A stretch of DNA of 64,000 nucleotides from Durusdinium trenchii (GCA_963970005.1 CAXAMN010018890.1:2271759-2335758); one strand, 5' to 3'. Shown: positions 1 to 12,570, counted from the stretch's first letter. The notes: a model not told the origin generated them from the sequence alone. A program made the numbers and translations.

Positions 1-539
1 TGTCATGAGTTTCAACATCAACAAGCGCAACTTTCTTCTGGCCAGTGTATAGCCCTCCCTTCAATAACAATGGAAGTAAAACATGGCCCAGGCCCTGGTT
101 CCTGGGAAGTCCCTGAAAGAAGGTCCGCTGGTCCCCCCGAGGCAACGCTGAGGCACGACGCCGTTGGTGTTTCAACGCCCGGCATCTCCAAGCACTCAAC
201 GTGAGGTGAGACGTCGAGACGTGGGACGTGTGGGAGTCGGATTGAAAGTTGGTGACATGAGGAGAGCCATGTTATTCTTTATCAAATCTTCTTCAACGAT
301 GTTTTAAACAGTCTTAGATAGTTTGGAGATGTATATATGATTTTGTGGGTGGTCGATGGGGTGGGATGCTGTGAAATTGGACTGGGTGAGAGAACCCGAG
401 CCAAACGGGGGTTTTGGAAAATCGGGCCTTGCGTTTGACTACTCTTTCAATCTCTTTCATACATATACTCCGATTGGAAAGTTGTTGGCGCAACTCAAAA
501 AATAGCGGGAACAGCCGCGCCATGTACTGTATCTCCGTT

Positions 540-1104
540 TCTCGCTATTTGGCCGTCATAGATGACAGATGGCGCAACTGGTCTTTGGAGTGCAGAAAGT
601 TAAAATTATGCGGGATGTTTGTGCGGATTCTAGTTTCCCTATTTCCCCCCCAAAAAAAACGTTTGGGGCTATAGATGGCCCAATGGCCAAGTTCTGTACA
701 TTTCTGATTCCTTTTGCTTTCCTTTTGAATCCTGTTATTTTCCTTTTGCTTTCCTTTTAATTTCCTTTTAATGTCCTTGCGATGTCGTTTTGATTTCCTT
801 TTGTAGTAAGTTCCTTTCGATTTCTTTTTGATATCCTTTTGATTCCTGTTGATTTCCGTTTGATTCCTTATTATTTCCTCTTGAACTTATTCATGTCCTT
901 TTGATTCCTTTTGATTTCCTGTTGATTCCTTTTGAATCCTATTAATTTAATGTCCTCTTGATTCCTGTTGATTTCCTCTTACGGAGGCCCAAAAGATGGC
1001 GCGGTCTTAATCTCCGCTATTTTCATTTATTTTCTGCAAAATAGGTCGCAGAATCATGGAGAATCTTCCTTTTTTAAGCCACGGGGCGCATAGATGGCGC
1101 AACA
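540..1104 (+). repeat. Recurring AGATGGCGC-type motif in a diverged repeat
   Basis: The motif AGATGGCGC or a near match occurs at about 567, 671 (AGATGGCCC), 994 and 1092, always on the same strand. Nearby text also recurs: TCTCCGTTTCTCGCTATTT near 530 resembles TCTCCGCTATTTTCATTT near 1011. This suggests two or more diverged copies of one repeat, interrupted by the T-rich minisatellite. No open frame in it looks coding. Confidence 0.4.
700..981 (+). repeat. Degenerate T-rich minisatellite, unit about TTCCTTTTGAT
   Basis: About 25 imperfect tandem copies of an 11-base unit close to TTCCTTTTGAT fill this stretch, with variants such as TTCCTGTTGAT and TTCCTCTTGAT. The short frames that cross it are low-complexity and not coding. 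Confidence 0.8.
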
Positions 1105-1181
1105 CACCTGAATGCCCTGATACCGATACCTAAACCTGGCGCAATAAAAAAGAATCACCTCATCAACTGTCTCATCGGTGT

Positions 1182-1200
1182 GTATATATATATATATATA
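1182..1200. repeat. TA dinucleotide microsatellite
   Basis: A run of about nine alternating TA units. Similar AT runs occur at 14506-14528, 28580-28602 and 54260-54282. Confidence 0.9.
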
Positions 1201-1540
1201 GGCTGGTGCTATCATTCTTCAAGGGGCGTCAACTACAATTTTCCCTTTGCAAGAGTTTCCCTGTGGTGATGCGGCTTTGCTACTGATGGAGTGTTTGAGG
1301 AGATGACTGATTCGCCCCCCCCTGCCAAGCTGTAGCTCCTAAATCCTCACACTCAACTGTTAATCTATAGCCCCACTCATCCCCCAAACAATATAGAGCC
1401 TTGCTTGGAAAAACGAACTGGAACCAAAATTGTAGATACATATAGTATGTTCATTCGGTTCGATTCGCATTTCCTGTGAATACCTTCAAAGAGGTGTCCA
1501 CCAACACACCACCCTCCTCGCTTGCCGCATCTTGCCGCAG

Positions 1541-1644
1541 GTCAGACTGGACCTCCTCCGAGGTGCAGCGCTTGCAGCGTGCCGGGAGCGCTCAGCGCTC
1601 CACCGACGAAACGGAGAACCGGTGGATCGCCCTCTTGGTGCACG
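1541..1644 (+). CDS. Exon of a SANT/Myb-like protein
   Basis: The 104-base frame lies between an acceptor ending GCCGCAG and a GT donor (CACG|GTTG). About 90% of its third codon positions are G or C, far above the flanks. It reads SDWTSSEVQRLQRAGSAQ followed by a segment containing ENRWIALLVHG. A tryptophan opening a helix with x-x-x-E-x-x-x-L, then an RW pair some 20 residues later, is the SANT/Myb pattern found in chromatin proteins and in zuotin/DNAJC2-type ribosome-associated chaperones. The rest of the fold must lie in other exons. A second SANT-like helix is encoded at 6412. The family is inferred from this short pattern alone; the coding call is firmer than the family call. Confidence 0.55.
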
Positions 1645-3481
1645 GTTGTAAGAAGTGGTAGACTCGGTAGGTTCGTGATGAATAATGATGAATATATGTA
1701 CAAAAAATTTTGTCACACACACCCCTGTGTGAATTGTAAAACCGGTGAACTTCAGGCTTTGGGGGTTGAAGTATCATCAAGAGTCATCAGGTACCGAGGT
1801 TCTCAGGTACCGAGGGCTTGGTTTTTGGGTTTGAGGAGCGACCGAAGACGAGCTCCAGGGCGGTCCTGGATTGTGTTGGACGACCGTGCACGACGTGGCA
1901 ACCAGTGGTTTAGAAGATTGAACTAGATTGAACAAGAAGTAGTGCCCCTGGTTCCATGTATGATGGCTGCTTGAGATCCACTGAAGCAGTTTATATATTC
2001 ATTCCTGCGTTGTTTTTAAGTCGTGTTCATACTGCTTTGTACGTTCCTGCATCCGTTGAAACATCTCCCACACCTGCTGGTTCGGGTGAGACTTTCGGGA
2101 GGGGCTAATCGACTTCGACGTGAGACCCCCCCGAGGTCTGCTCGCGCTGGTGCTTGAAAGCCATATTGGTCCGATGGTGCCGTGTGTTTCTCTCTAACCC
2201 GCCACCTGGGTTTCTTCGGGCGTTCAAGACAGCCGAAGCCCTGGCCTGATGAGGTTGATGGTTGATTTGTGGAAACCTCACGGGGGAACGTGTTGTGTTT
2301 TTTCCTTCAGGCATTCCCTAAATCAGCATTGAGATCTGAGAAGATCCGAGAGCACTCGCATTCACTCGCTGTTGATTTTGAGAAGCCTTCTAAGCCGCCA
2401 ATATATGTTTAGAATATGTTTAGACTTGATGTTCCATCCAAAGTCTAAACAATTGAGCAGAGGATTATCCTTTCCGTCTTGCTGTTGTTGTTGTTGTTGC
2501 TGCCTGATCCTTCCTCCTTGACCGTTGATGTTCCATTTCGTGACAGATCCTTTTTGGGCAGAACGAGGCCATCCATGCAGAGCTTTTGGAGAACAAGTTC
2601 CAGGAGCCCAGTTGACTTGGCGAGTGACCGGTGCCAAGTCCATGCGCCAGGAGTTGCACGGGCTTTATCAACAACACCAAAAGCCGAATGAACAGCTGTG
2701 TCGATACATTGTTCATTGAGTTGACCATATTTTACATTATTTTACGCCAATCCAGCAACCAAGAACATGGCCATCCAGTTGATTGCCGTTGGCAGACTCC
2801 AGGTCACGTGGACATGACTCTGGCCGCCGCGAGGAGGAATATCAAGCCCCGGCAGCTTCCCTGGACGCCAAGGGGCGCCTTGATATTGGCAGTTGAGTCA
2901 GTCGAGGTAATCCTCCAAAGGGAGTTCCCTCAGAGGTGAAGGGGGTGTCCATTGACCACATGGGTCGTGAGGTCACGGGTCGAAGTGGTGCCCGCGCATG
3001 ACGGGTCGATGCCAGTGGCGAGGGCGACAGTCGAACCAATTGGTGTTTACTCTCTTCCTCGGACTGGTAGGAACGGTATGACAGATGCCCGCAGCCTCAC
3101 AAGCACTTCCAGCCTGTGGAGTGCCTTGAAATCCTTGAATGTTCTCCTGCTCGCTTTTGTTGACCCTGGTGCATAGCAGGAATTCGCACTTTGAGCTGGA
3201 GTAATTGTGGGTCCTGCAGCTTCAGAAGATTGTCCTCAAGACATGCTCGTACCCGCTCCTCCCACCACCAAGATGCAAAGACTCTGAACTGTTGTCTGAA
3301 AGCACGGAGAGAGAGCCTCTTCAGCGAGCTGAAGCGACCTACAGGGCAGCGGCGCATCCTGTCCATTTACCCATCTACCATCCCAACTCACCTAATATCT
3401 CGCCTCATCTCAGGCCATCACTCTTAGGTTGGAGGCCATTGCTATTAGGTCACCTCACCTCACCTCATGCCCTCACCCTAG
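1645..3481. other. Probable intron, no supported exon
   Basis: Composition is mixed and no frame has strong third-position bias. It holds a direct duplication of CTCAGGTACCGAGG near 1800 and a short GTT run near 2480. If the exons at 1541 and 3482 belong to one gene this is a 1.8 kb intron. Confidence 0.4.
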
Positions 3482-3608
3482 GCACCCCTCCCGGGGCCGC
3501 GCTTGCCCTCCGAGGCGCCAAGAGCTCTTCGCCTCGGTGGCCGCGCGCCTGGACGGCCGACGCTTGCGCGAGCTGCTGCCGGAGCGGCCAGAGGCGACCG
3601 GCCACGGG
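3482..3608 (+). CDS. GC-rich exon, unknown protein
   Basis: It follows an acceptor ending CACCCTAG and ends at GGG|GTGG. Third positions are about 88% G or C in the chosen frame. The product contains RRQELFASVAARLDGRR and LRELLPERPEATG, a basic amphipathic helix followed by a charged segment. I do not recognise the family. The antisense frame is also open but has weaker bias. A donor about 20 bases further on (CCGG|GTGA) is an alternative end. Confidence 0.5.
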
Positions 3609-6411
3609 GTGGCCAGCAGCCCATGCGACCGGGTGAAGCTTCACGAAAGCTTCATGCGAATTCAGGTTGAAGAGGATGAGACGGATGATGTGATGAGACG
3701 GACTAGGCAATTTTTGTTTCGTTCGGTGTAGACCACCACTGCATTTCAGAGAGGAGCCTTTAGTTCTTTTGAGTCTGAAACGCGCCATCCCTCCACGCAC
3801 ACGTCCTTTGAAGATAGAGGTTTTCGTGCGATTCATGTAGATTAATCAACCACCCTCGTTTGAGAAATCTTTTTCATACGGGGGCTTATTAATCAATAAT
3901 CTACATTCGTCCACTTGTAGCCACTTTGCAATTTTGTAATCAGGCATGGATTGGACAGACCTTTCTCCACCCGGAAGTGTTTTCTTGTCGCCAGTGGATG
4001 GATTGGATGAACATCTCCAACAAGATGCAAGCAATGAATCTTGGCAGAACATGGCCTTGTTTGTTGTTATGCCACTATAATTTGCACCCAGGGTTAGATG
4101 CTAATTTACTGTAGGATGAAAATTATATGTACTCTCGTTCCATAAGCTGCCCTACAAAGTCACTCCACAAGCCGCGGTGCCGTTGTCTTAAAGGAACCCG
4201 GAGAGACAGCTGAGCCATTGGTAGCCACCTACAGATGACCGCCGGGCCGAGGAGCAACGAGGAGGATGTGCCGTGCATTAGTGCCCTGGAGCATCCTTCA
4301 GCCTTTGGATGGTTTGGTTGTGGGATGACCCTGACCGAACTTCAGTTTCAGGCCGTGGATTGTCTTGAAAGACAACACAGCTTCATCAGTGTCGCTACCA
4401 GGGTGCCCCATGGTGCTCCATCAGTTTTGCTTGAATTGCAGCAATTCCGTGTGATTCTTGTGAGTACCACTCTCACTTCAGCAATATCAAAGCTGGTTTT
4501 TGCCATCTGGGCTGGCCCAGAGACTAGAGGTGGGCTTTGATCCAAGTTCCTATCCAATCCCCAACACAACATGGGTCAAGATGTGACTTTGGAGGGGCCC
4601 ACCTGCCCTAGCCTGCCCTAGTGGGCCCCGAGGTGCAGGTGTGCGGCCCACCGGTTCGTCCACCAAGGCCCTGCCAATTGTTTGATTCAGTACCTTCATC
4701 ATGTGGTGCACAAGTCCCACGCGCCAACCACTGAAGTGGAGGTTCGGTTTGTCAGCTTGGCTCCCGGAAGAGAAGCTCCAGTTTGGAGGGTGAACATTGA
4801 AGAAAAGATGAAGAAACAAGACTCCTTGCTAGAAGGCAACAAGTCACAACGATACTATCACCAGAAAGGGGTCAGTGTTTCATAGATGTTACATCCTTTA
4901 CATGCCATGCTTTAGTTGACGGTGTGCATGGAGGCTTTTTTCAGGAGCGGCATGTTCAATTTGTACGGCAGCCTGCCCTTGTCGACCAGGTCCCTTGATC
5001 TAAAGCTTTTTGCGCCTAAGCGCTTCGCAGGAGGAAGCGATGAAGCGAGCTCGAGCACAGCATGGGGGAAGCCTTTACCTCAATCAGCGGCTTGACCTCT
5101 GGGTCAGTTTTTGATGACTGATTAGCCAGGAAAAGATTGGATTGCTCTCCAAGCGGGTCAAATGAGCAGATAGCCTGGCTTACTAAAACCACTTTAAAGC
5201 ATGACTTTGTGAGCCAAGAATATAGAAACTCACAGGCCTCAGAATCATGTTCAAGAGAAAGGTTCACACATACAGGCTCGAACAATGTTCAACCCGCCCC
5301 ATCGCGTGGAAAGCAAGGATCGCCGACTGCACTGGGAAGCCGTTGGAAGGCTCCTGGCGTCTCTCGGTGGCCTGAGTATATGGCACATTATGGCACTGGC
5401 ACCCACTCCAACCATTTCCATTGAATATCATGAAGTAGCAGAGGATTACAATTGCGGTTTGGCATACTTTGACCACCAACCTGCCGGTACAGGAGGTGAA
5501 CAAATCGGGTAGCTGTTGCAATCTACTCCGGTTCCGTCACGAAAGAGGTGCCTTGCCTTCAGATAAGTTAATGAGGGTTCTCAGAATTGTGAAGTGGATT
5601 CCTCCCAATGGACCGCTCAGAGGCCGAGTGGTGCATATTTCCCAAGTGAAGGTGACTTTTGGCGGATTCATACAACTACTCGTACTTTGTCGTTGATTTT
5701 GTGGTCACGAAGGCTGTAATCTTGGAATTAGCTTTCATCCCTGAACTTTGCAGCCTTTGCTTGATAGGTTTGTAACGGCTTGTCCTTCAGGAAGTTTTCT
5801 GGAGACACATGCTGAATGCCGATGAAGCTTAGAATCTCAGCTGGGGTGTTTCACGATGTTGCGTGCCGTTGAGGTTGCTTTGCCAGCCATATGCTCTCAG
5901 AGGCGATTGCTTTCGTTGCGGTTGACTTGAGGGTCCACCTATGTATGATGCGCTGCACAACGCATGTAGGGAGCACTCGTTGGTTATATAAGTTAGATCT
6001 TACTATACAGTATACGCGTTTGAAAGTCCTAGGAGGAGTATGCAGTCAATCTGTATCTACCATGGTTGGAAGTCAATTTGGCTAACCCGGTCAACTGCCA
6101 CCGACACCAAACCTGCAATCCAAGGGTTTTGTTCCACTAGATCATGGCGATCAGAGGCCGTGCACTTGATTAGTGGGCCCAAACCCAAGTACAGAAACTC
6201 TTGTTGGCAACTGAGATTGAAACACCCTCGGAAAACAAGCTCTATATAGCGTATATAGTGTATGACGTGTATGATGGTAGGCTCATTATTTACAACATTG
6301 TAGAGCCACTACTATAGACCACTGGTATAAAGGCTTTCCCAATGTTCACCACTTTGGAAGTTTGAGCATTTTTGTGCGGACCCTTTTTGCGATGCATTGT
6401 GCCCTCCACAG
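3609..6411. other. Intronic or intergenic, two weak exon candidates
   Basis: Two weak + strand candidates stand out. Around 4235-4440 an open frame contains NEEDVPCISALEHPSAFG with moderate bias. Around 5285-5385 another reads HRVESKDRRLHWEAVGRLL and then decays into AT-rich codons. Neither has convincing splice signals on both sides. The remainder shows no structure I can name. Confidence 0.3.
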
Positions 6412-6467
6412 AGGCCGAGGCTAGCGATTTGCCCTGGTCGCCGAAGGAGCTGGAGCGGTTACGGGAG
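6412..6467 (+). CDS. Short exon with a second SANT-like helix
   Basis: The frame after the acceptor CTCCACAG reads EASDLPWSPKELERLRE, with G or C at nearly every third position, and ends at GAG|GTGCGG. PWSPKELERLRE matches the first helix of a SANT/Myb repeat (W-S-x-x-E-L-x-x-L). Together with the exon at 1541 it fits a protein with two SANT modules, as in zuotin/DNAJC2, but whether both exons belong to one transcript is inference, and they could come from different genes. Confidence 0.45.
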
Positions 6468-9400
6468 GTGCGGGTTCCACAACGAGGAGGAATGAAATAA
6501 TATAGATAATTCTTGCGTATTCTTGCAATATAAGGCATCATCGGTGTTGATACTTGGACGTCGGATCTTCATGAACGATGCTGGTTGACTCAACGTTTGC
6601 TAGAATTCGAGGACAAAGGTGAAGTTATAGATGATGGGCAGCCGGACGTCGCCCTTACATTGACCATTGCCATAGGCCCATAGGCTTTGCAATTGGTGTA
6701 TCGGGGGTCAGAACTTCAGGACCATTGCTGGTGAATCCATCGCTGGGGGAGGAAACTTTTGCTCAGACCGTGGGTGCTAGTGGCGATTTGACCTAGAATC
6801 TAGATGATTTGTGACTAGAGTCAGAGGCAATGACGATTAGTGATTAGTGAGGTGTGATGTCTTGACGTTTTGGTCAGCCGATACGAAGTTTGTCAATCCC
6901 ATTGCCGGCCAAAGGCCAAGTATCACCAGCACCAACTCTAGAAAGTTCTGGAAAACAATGATGGAAGGTGCTGCTTAGACTAGCTACAGTATATGGTGCA
7001 ATTGATCAATTTGGCAAACCCTTGATAGAGTCTGCAGACCTCCTCCCACAAACCCAACCCAGTCGATTCATGTATATAGATTCACTAGATAGTGACACTG
7101 AAGCGGTTGCACTCGGTGCCAGGCATGCGAGGAGTGTGACGTGGGCGACTGGATGATGGTGGCCAGTCGCTTAGGCAATACCTGCCCTGAGGAGTGCGAA
7201 GCTCAATGGAGGCGGCCAAGTCTTGTGGGTGGGTGGTTCAGTTGCAGGCCTCGCTCCATGGACAGGTGTATCCTTCATCTCCCGCCCCCAAGGCTGCTTT
7301 GATCAGCCACCCTGGAGAAAAATGTGAGTTAATGAGGACGGACATGAAATATGAATATGAAGAAGATCCCTGCCATCCTTGAGCGGCAGGCGCCTACAAA
7401 CAGCGGACGGCGAAGTGCTGTGGCTGCAAGTCAGGGGTGTGTAGCGGGGTTGTCTCGGAGAAAGGTTCTCTCCCATTTCAATCGTTGATGTCCCCATGAC
7501 TAAGATTTGGACTCGCTGAGGCGCCAACTACCACCAGGGCCGACAATGTGGGTGGCGCCGAAGAAAAGGGGGGCAGCTGTGGGCTTTTGCAAAGCGCGGG
7601 TTCAGAAGATGTGAAGCGAGTTTGCAACACAGACCTGGTCTGGTACCCTTCATGAATTGAAACTCTTCTAACTTCTCTTACAGTGATATTTTGGAACATT
7701 TGGTTATGGTTCACTTGCTGCGTCATGACTTGGATTGCTCAGAATTCTCACAGATGAAGGGCTGGTCGTCGAGTGAGAACAGAGTTGTTTTGGACGCATG
7801 GAGAATCATTGTGGCTTTCCTTCAGACAAATCACAGAAGAGCTACCGAAGTTTGAGCAACTTTGAGGCTTTGAGCAATCTCAAAGGCTCATAGCCATAGC
7901 TGTACTTTAGCTTAACTTAGCCCTCCTGTTCTGGTTATTTGTACCGGTGTGATGTGCAATGCACATCAATGCGCAATCCTGACAAGAACCAGCAAGTGAT
8001 CAAAACTGAATTGCTATGGCTCACTCACTGTTAGTGAAACTGCGATGTTGTTGATGCATGGGCAGCTTTTCAGCAAGTCTTGCCGTCACTCCAGCGCCAG
8101 GAACGTGGTTGGCAGGCGGCACGACAGCTGGGTGTGACGCTTGGAGGTCGCGCTGGCTTGGGGTTCAGCAGACAGGAAGATGTCACAAGACGCCACATCA
8201 CAGACAATTTCGAGTTTCGTTAGTTCTTGAGTTGTTAGTTCTACGACGTTTTGACTGGAGGATGTGTGATGACTTTTTTGCTTTGCAGATGTAGCCAACT
8301 CTGGATTTGCGTTCGAGGAGCACAGTCTCAGTGTTGGGCACAGATTGTTTTTTGAGAAGTTGTGCCTCCCATTCTCTACAAATGTGCTTTGGAGGCAGGG
8401 GAGATTTTCACACCTTTCAGTCTCACACCCGATCAACGCTGGACGGGGCATGGACACTGAGGTTTGATGGAGGAGTGCAGCGAAGAGCAAAAAAATGTCA
8501 GCGTATGGGTAAAATCATGTAAAATGACGATTTGTCGTTGAACGATCAATCTATCAGGTATTGGATCCTAGCTTCAGCTACCAAAAGACTGCGGATGGTG
8601 ATCAGTGTGTTTCAATGTTGCCGGGCAAATCCTGCCGCACGGATCCAGACGATGGCGGGCCACATTCTTCAGTCGCTTAAGCCAAAAGCGAGCCCCATAG
8701 ATTGTATGATATTGTATACGCAATACGGTATATATTGGTATATATTTACTTGGGTGATGTTGGGTGCATTTGCATGGGCAACTCCATGGTTCACAAGCAA
8801 TATTCGAGTGAACTCCAGCAGTCGAAGGTAGAGGACCACCACAGCAATACTTTGAGACAGATTCTGAACAGATTGAGTTGTATTGCTCAATACAGATAAC
8901 CGACAGATAATAGAAATACTTTGCCGGAACCATAACAGATTGAGACCTTCTTTCTTATTCTTTGCAGAGTTCTGCACATTGATGGTCAAGCAAAACGGGG
9001 GTCGCCTAAATCAGTGTGACCTTGGAGGCCGCGTGTTTGGGGGTCGCTCCTGCGTGTTCGGTGCCCAACTCGTTGCATGAGACCCAGCAACTTGGAGGAC
9101 CGAACCCGATTCTGCAACGATGCTGGGCTCAACAGCATTAGCTTTGCAGTGTCCACTGGGCCTGGCAATAACCAGGACAGCACGGCTAGGATGGGAGCAT
9201 GGAACGATTTGTCCAGTCCTTGCATTGGTTCCTAAGTTAAGCCCTTTCCCTGCACAGGGATCATGCACCCTACCTTAGGAAGTTAAATGAGAGGTGGGGT
9301 GTTCTGCGGTTTTGCTGTTATATGTTTGGGTGTACTACTGTGAGACCCGACAAACCCTGACCGATTCCACATGGTCCACAACAGGAGGACGGTTGCAGGT

Positions 9401-10205
9401 GCGGAGTTGCTCCCAACATAGAGGCCCTGGAAGTTCTGATCGGAGGAAGTCCAGTGCGTTGCAAAACCAACCCACCTGGCAAATAGGTGTATTTCATGTG
9501 ATTTCATGTTGTTACATGCTAGCCAGTTGCAATCATTGAGGCCGATTTCTGTACTGACAGGTTGGGCCTCATGAACACGTTTGTGGGAGTTTGGTGTGTC
9601 AAGAGTCTATTGGATTCTTTTAGGCAAATCTAAGATTAGATAATAGGCCAAAATTGAGCCCACCAATATTGTGTTCAACTCAACTCCATCATGTCAAGGT
9701 CAAAAAGCGCAATCCCCAACCATTTGTTTGCTCCCTGGTGTGTTTATGTGTGTTTTTGTTGAAATAAGTTAAGTGTTTAAAAAAAACAAAAATAAACACT
9801 TTTGCTGTAAGTTTTTTGTATAACTGTACAACCGCCCCGTAGTCCTTCACATCAAACATTCTCAGCCAGATGCTGCCTACTGCTGCGCACAGGAGGCTCC
9901 AAAGGGGATGTCGAGGCAGGTTGAGAAGTCTTTGGGCAGGCATTGAGTATGACAATCCCTTTGCGCCTTTGCCCCTGTTTACTTTCCAGGTGGCTCTACC
10001 TTTTTTTGACCAACTTCATTAACCAAGTGGCTCATGACAATGAGCTGAGGAGAGTCATGATGACCCATGGGCCAGGGTGTTTTGGGACCTGGTCGCCATG
10101 GCATTGGTATTAGTGGAAAGGCCCGGCACGGATAGTGATATTGTCAATATCCACCGTTCTGAGAAGTTCTGACCACTTTTTTTCGGATCGCTGGCGGTGT
10201 TTCAG
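6468..10205. other. Mostly non-coding stretch, one weak exon
   Basis: Near 7190-7268 a GC-richer frame ends at a good donor (CAG|GTGTAT), but two frames compete (MEAAKSCGWVVQLQASLHGQ versus KLNGGGQVLWVGGSVAG), so I leave it unassigned. The rest is AT-leaning with scattered short frames on both strands and nothing resembling a gene. Confidence 0.3.
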
Positions 10206-10355
10206 GTCCTTTTCGCCACGGCCATCCTCATCCTCAGCTGTTTGGGCTCCGCACCAATGTTGCCATGTACATTGCTGGGACGCGAGAACTGCTGCAGCGA
10301 GAAGAAGACCAGCTTCCCGGAGCCACTGCAGGAGGAGGAGAGCGGCAATGGATAA
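10206..10355 (+). CDS. Terminal exon of a membrane protein
   Basis: After the acceptor GTGTTTCAG the frame runs 49 codons to a TAA stop. It starts VLFATAILILSCLGSAP, a hydrophobic segment long enough to cross a membrane, then turns cysteine-containing (PCTLLGRENCCSEKK) and ends in an acidic tail (EPLQEEESGNG). About two thirds of third positions are G or C. It would be the C-terminus of a type I or multi-pass protein with a short acidic tail. The family is not recognisable. The antisense frame is open but AT-richer at third positions. Confidence 0.5.
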   Translation, partial: VLFATAILILSCLGSAPMLPCTLLGRENCCSEKKTSFPEPLQEEESGNG

Positions 10356-11742
10356 AGGCTTACACATAATGTAGACTGCTGATTTATCAACCTCTTTGTG
10401 TTGGTTTGTTTTACTTTGTCAACAGTCTCCTTCAGGGTGGTGGGGTACGTGTTTGGCTGGGTTTGCTGGGTTTTGTTTGGAGTTTGCGGCACGCCCTTTG
10501 TTTGGGGGTACCTTGAGGCGCCAAGTCTATTTTGCAGTTGGCTGTTGGCATGTGTTCATGTCTCATGGTGCTGTTCCTGCATTTCACGTGTAAAACTGTA
10601 AAACATGTAAGCTACGTGTAGTATTTTGTAGTGCTGTTCTGCATTGATCAGGTGATAGTTCCTATAGTTCCTATAGATGTTCTTATATGGCAACTTTCAA
10701 TCTGTGCTTTATTCTGGTGAAACACTCCTTGGACAACGTAATAGCTACATATAGCTACTTTCCCTTTTTCTACACCTTACACACTCCTTTTGGTGAAAAG
10801 TTTTGCATTCAGATCAATAGTCTTCCCAGCGACCATCCTATAGGCTATCGTGGCAAAGGGTGCCACAGCCAATGACACCACCCGACCTCCACGCCAGGAG
10901 GACACACAAGAGGCTGAAGTTCTGAAGGGGACGGTTTGATGCCTAGCAATTGTATTTGTTTGATCATGCTGGAATCCAAAGACCATCCGGAGCATGAAGT
11001 CAGAAAAAGAGATGCCAGGAGTGATTTTACTCTGTCTCCAACAGCCACAGCAGTGGAAGACTGCAGGTTGACGAAGAAAACCACGACATAAACCGAAGAG
11101 CCATCGGAGCGAACCCATGTTGGAAGCGGATAGCGAAGCTGCTGTTCCGTGGGGCGCCATTGAGTTCCGTGGGGCGGTCCTTGGAAACATCGTGGAAGTG
11201 GAAAATGGTCTTTTGGATGACCTTTGACCTCTACAAACCAGTGGTTTTCCACTTCCATCTGCTGAAAGTCAGACCCTGCCAGGGAGGATATAAGAGGGTT
11301 TGGAATGTTCTCATATATGGGTTCAGGATGGCCTGGGCCATGGGTGGTTTCTTCAGTATGCAGCCTCAGAATCTGTTGCTTCATCATGTACGTCCAAACG
11401 CTGCAGGTTCTGTATCCCGGCAGCCCGCGCTCAGCCCGGGTGTGGCCCAGGCAGTTCCTAGGAACGGTGACGAGTTCACATCCTAACTCCTCTCCGCAGA
11501 TCTCAATGGACCGCCCCACGGAACTCAATGGACCGCAGTGTACATTCTCTGTTGGGGTTTGCCTCAACATGAAATCACTGTAGGACATATACAGTCACAT
11601 CAATCGTTTGAGGACATCCGTATAGGTAGCCTTATTTTGTGCATGCATGTATGTGTTGTCTCCGCGGCATGTCGCGTTGCCTCCGTGCTTTTCGTCCGGT
11701 CCCTCATCCATTGGTCACCAGTCTTGGAGAGAGTCGTTTCAG
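10356..11742. other. Non-coding stretch with an inverted repeat
   Basis: A perfect 22-base inverted repeat lies at 11159-11180 and 11508-11529 (ATTGAGTTCCGTGGGGCGG and its complement), enclosing about 330 bases. GTTCCGTGGGGCG is also duplicated directly just before the left arm. This could be a small foldback element. Long open frames cross it on both strands, including 247 codons antisense, but they lack codon bias. Confidence 0.4.
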
Positions 11743-11908
11743 GTCGTCTACATGACTTGCATTCCTCGGTGCTGTCGCAGGTCCTCCGGCAGAGCGACCT
11801 TCACCTTCAGGTCGACGGGGGTTCTGCCGCCGGTGCGCCCGGACGACGGACCAGCAGCTGCTTCGTGGGCGCACTGAACCCGCGAGAGGAGGAGGATATT
11901 GACTTGAG
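11743..11908 (+). CDS. Exon, unknown protein with acidic end
   Basis: It is bounded by an acceptor GTTTCAG and an AG|GT donor (TTGAG|GTCTAA). The frame has about 73% G or C at third positions and encodes a segment with HSSVLSQVLRQSDLHLQVD, a small glycine/alanine linker, TSSCFVGALNPREEEDIDL and a final arginine split by the donor. No known domain is evident. An internal acceptor (GTCGCAG) could shorten it by about 37 bases. Confidence 0.5.
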
Positions 11909-12059
11909 GTCTAAAGACCCTTGGATTGGAGGATATGCAGATTTGCAGGGGTTGGCTCATCACGCATGTTTGTACGAACATGTATATAATCACACACTCA
12001 AGATGATGCGTACTGAGACGATCGCGGTTTGCCACACGCCAACCTAAGTGAAAAACCTA

Positions 12060-12570
12060 ATATAATCCCCACCCCCTTAACCATTGATTTGAGGGGGGGG
12101 GGCTGAAAAATGTAACTTCCAATTCCCTCCCCCTCCCCCCCCCCTGAAAAATGTAACTTACCCCTCCCCAGGCCCGGCATTGAGGTACATGGGGGGGGGG
12201 AGGGGGTCTAAAAATGTAACAACCTGCCTGCGAGGGATGTAGTTACATTATCTGGACCCCCCCCTGAGGGGGGAGGGGTGTGTGTGTGTGTGTGTGAAAA
12301 ATGTAACTTGGAGTGTGCGAGGTTGAAAGATACATTTAATAAGCCCCCCGTACTCTTCCAGCAGCCTCACTGAGTCTTGCGTAGTATTACCTTGGACCAT
12401 CCTAGACCTGAAAAAATGTAACTTACATTTTTTACATATTTAGTTACATTTTCCCTGGAATAAATGTAACTTGCATAAGTTACATGTTTCATAAAAAGCC
12501 TAACAAATGTAAGTTACATTTTTCCAGGTATATGTAAAGGGCTAAATGTAAGTTACATTTTTTTGAGGTC
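12060..12570. repeat. Cluster of AAATGTAAC motifs in both orientations
   Basis: At least a dozen copies of AAATGTAAC or its complement GTTACATTT lie within 500 bases, several fused into the palindrome AAATGTAAGTTACATTT (near 12505 and 12543). In the first half they alternate with poly-C/poly-G tracts and a GT microsatellite. Nothing here is coding. Confidence 0.85.

Noticed and set aside
10845-11588. 247-codon minus-strand frame
   Set aside because: Third positions show no G/C bias, long frames also cross on the + strand, and it overlaps the inverted repeat.
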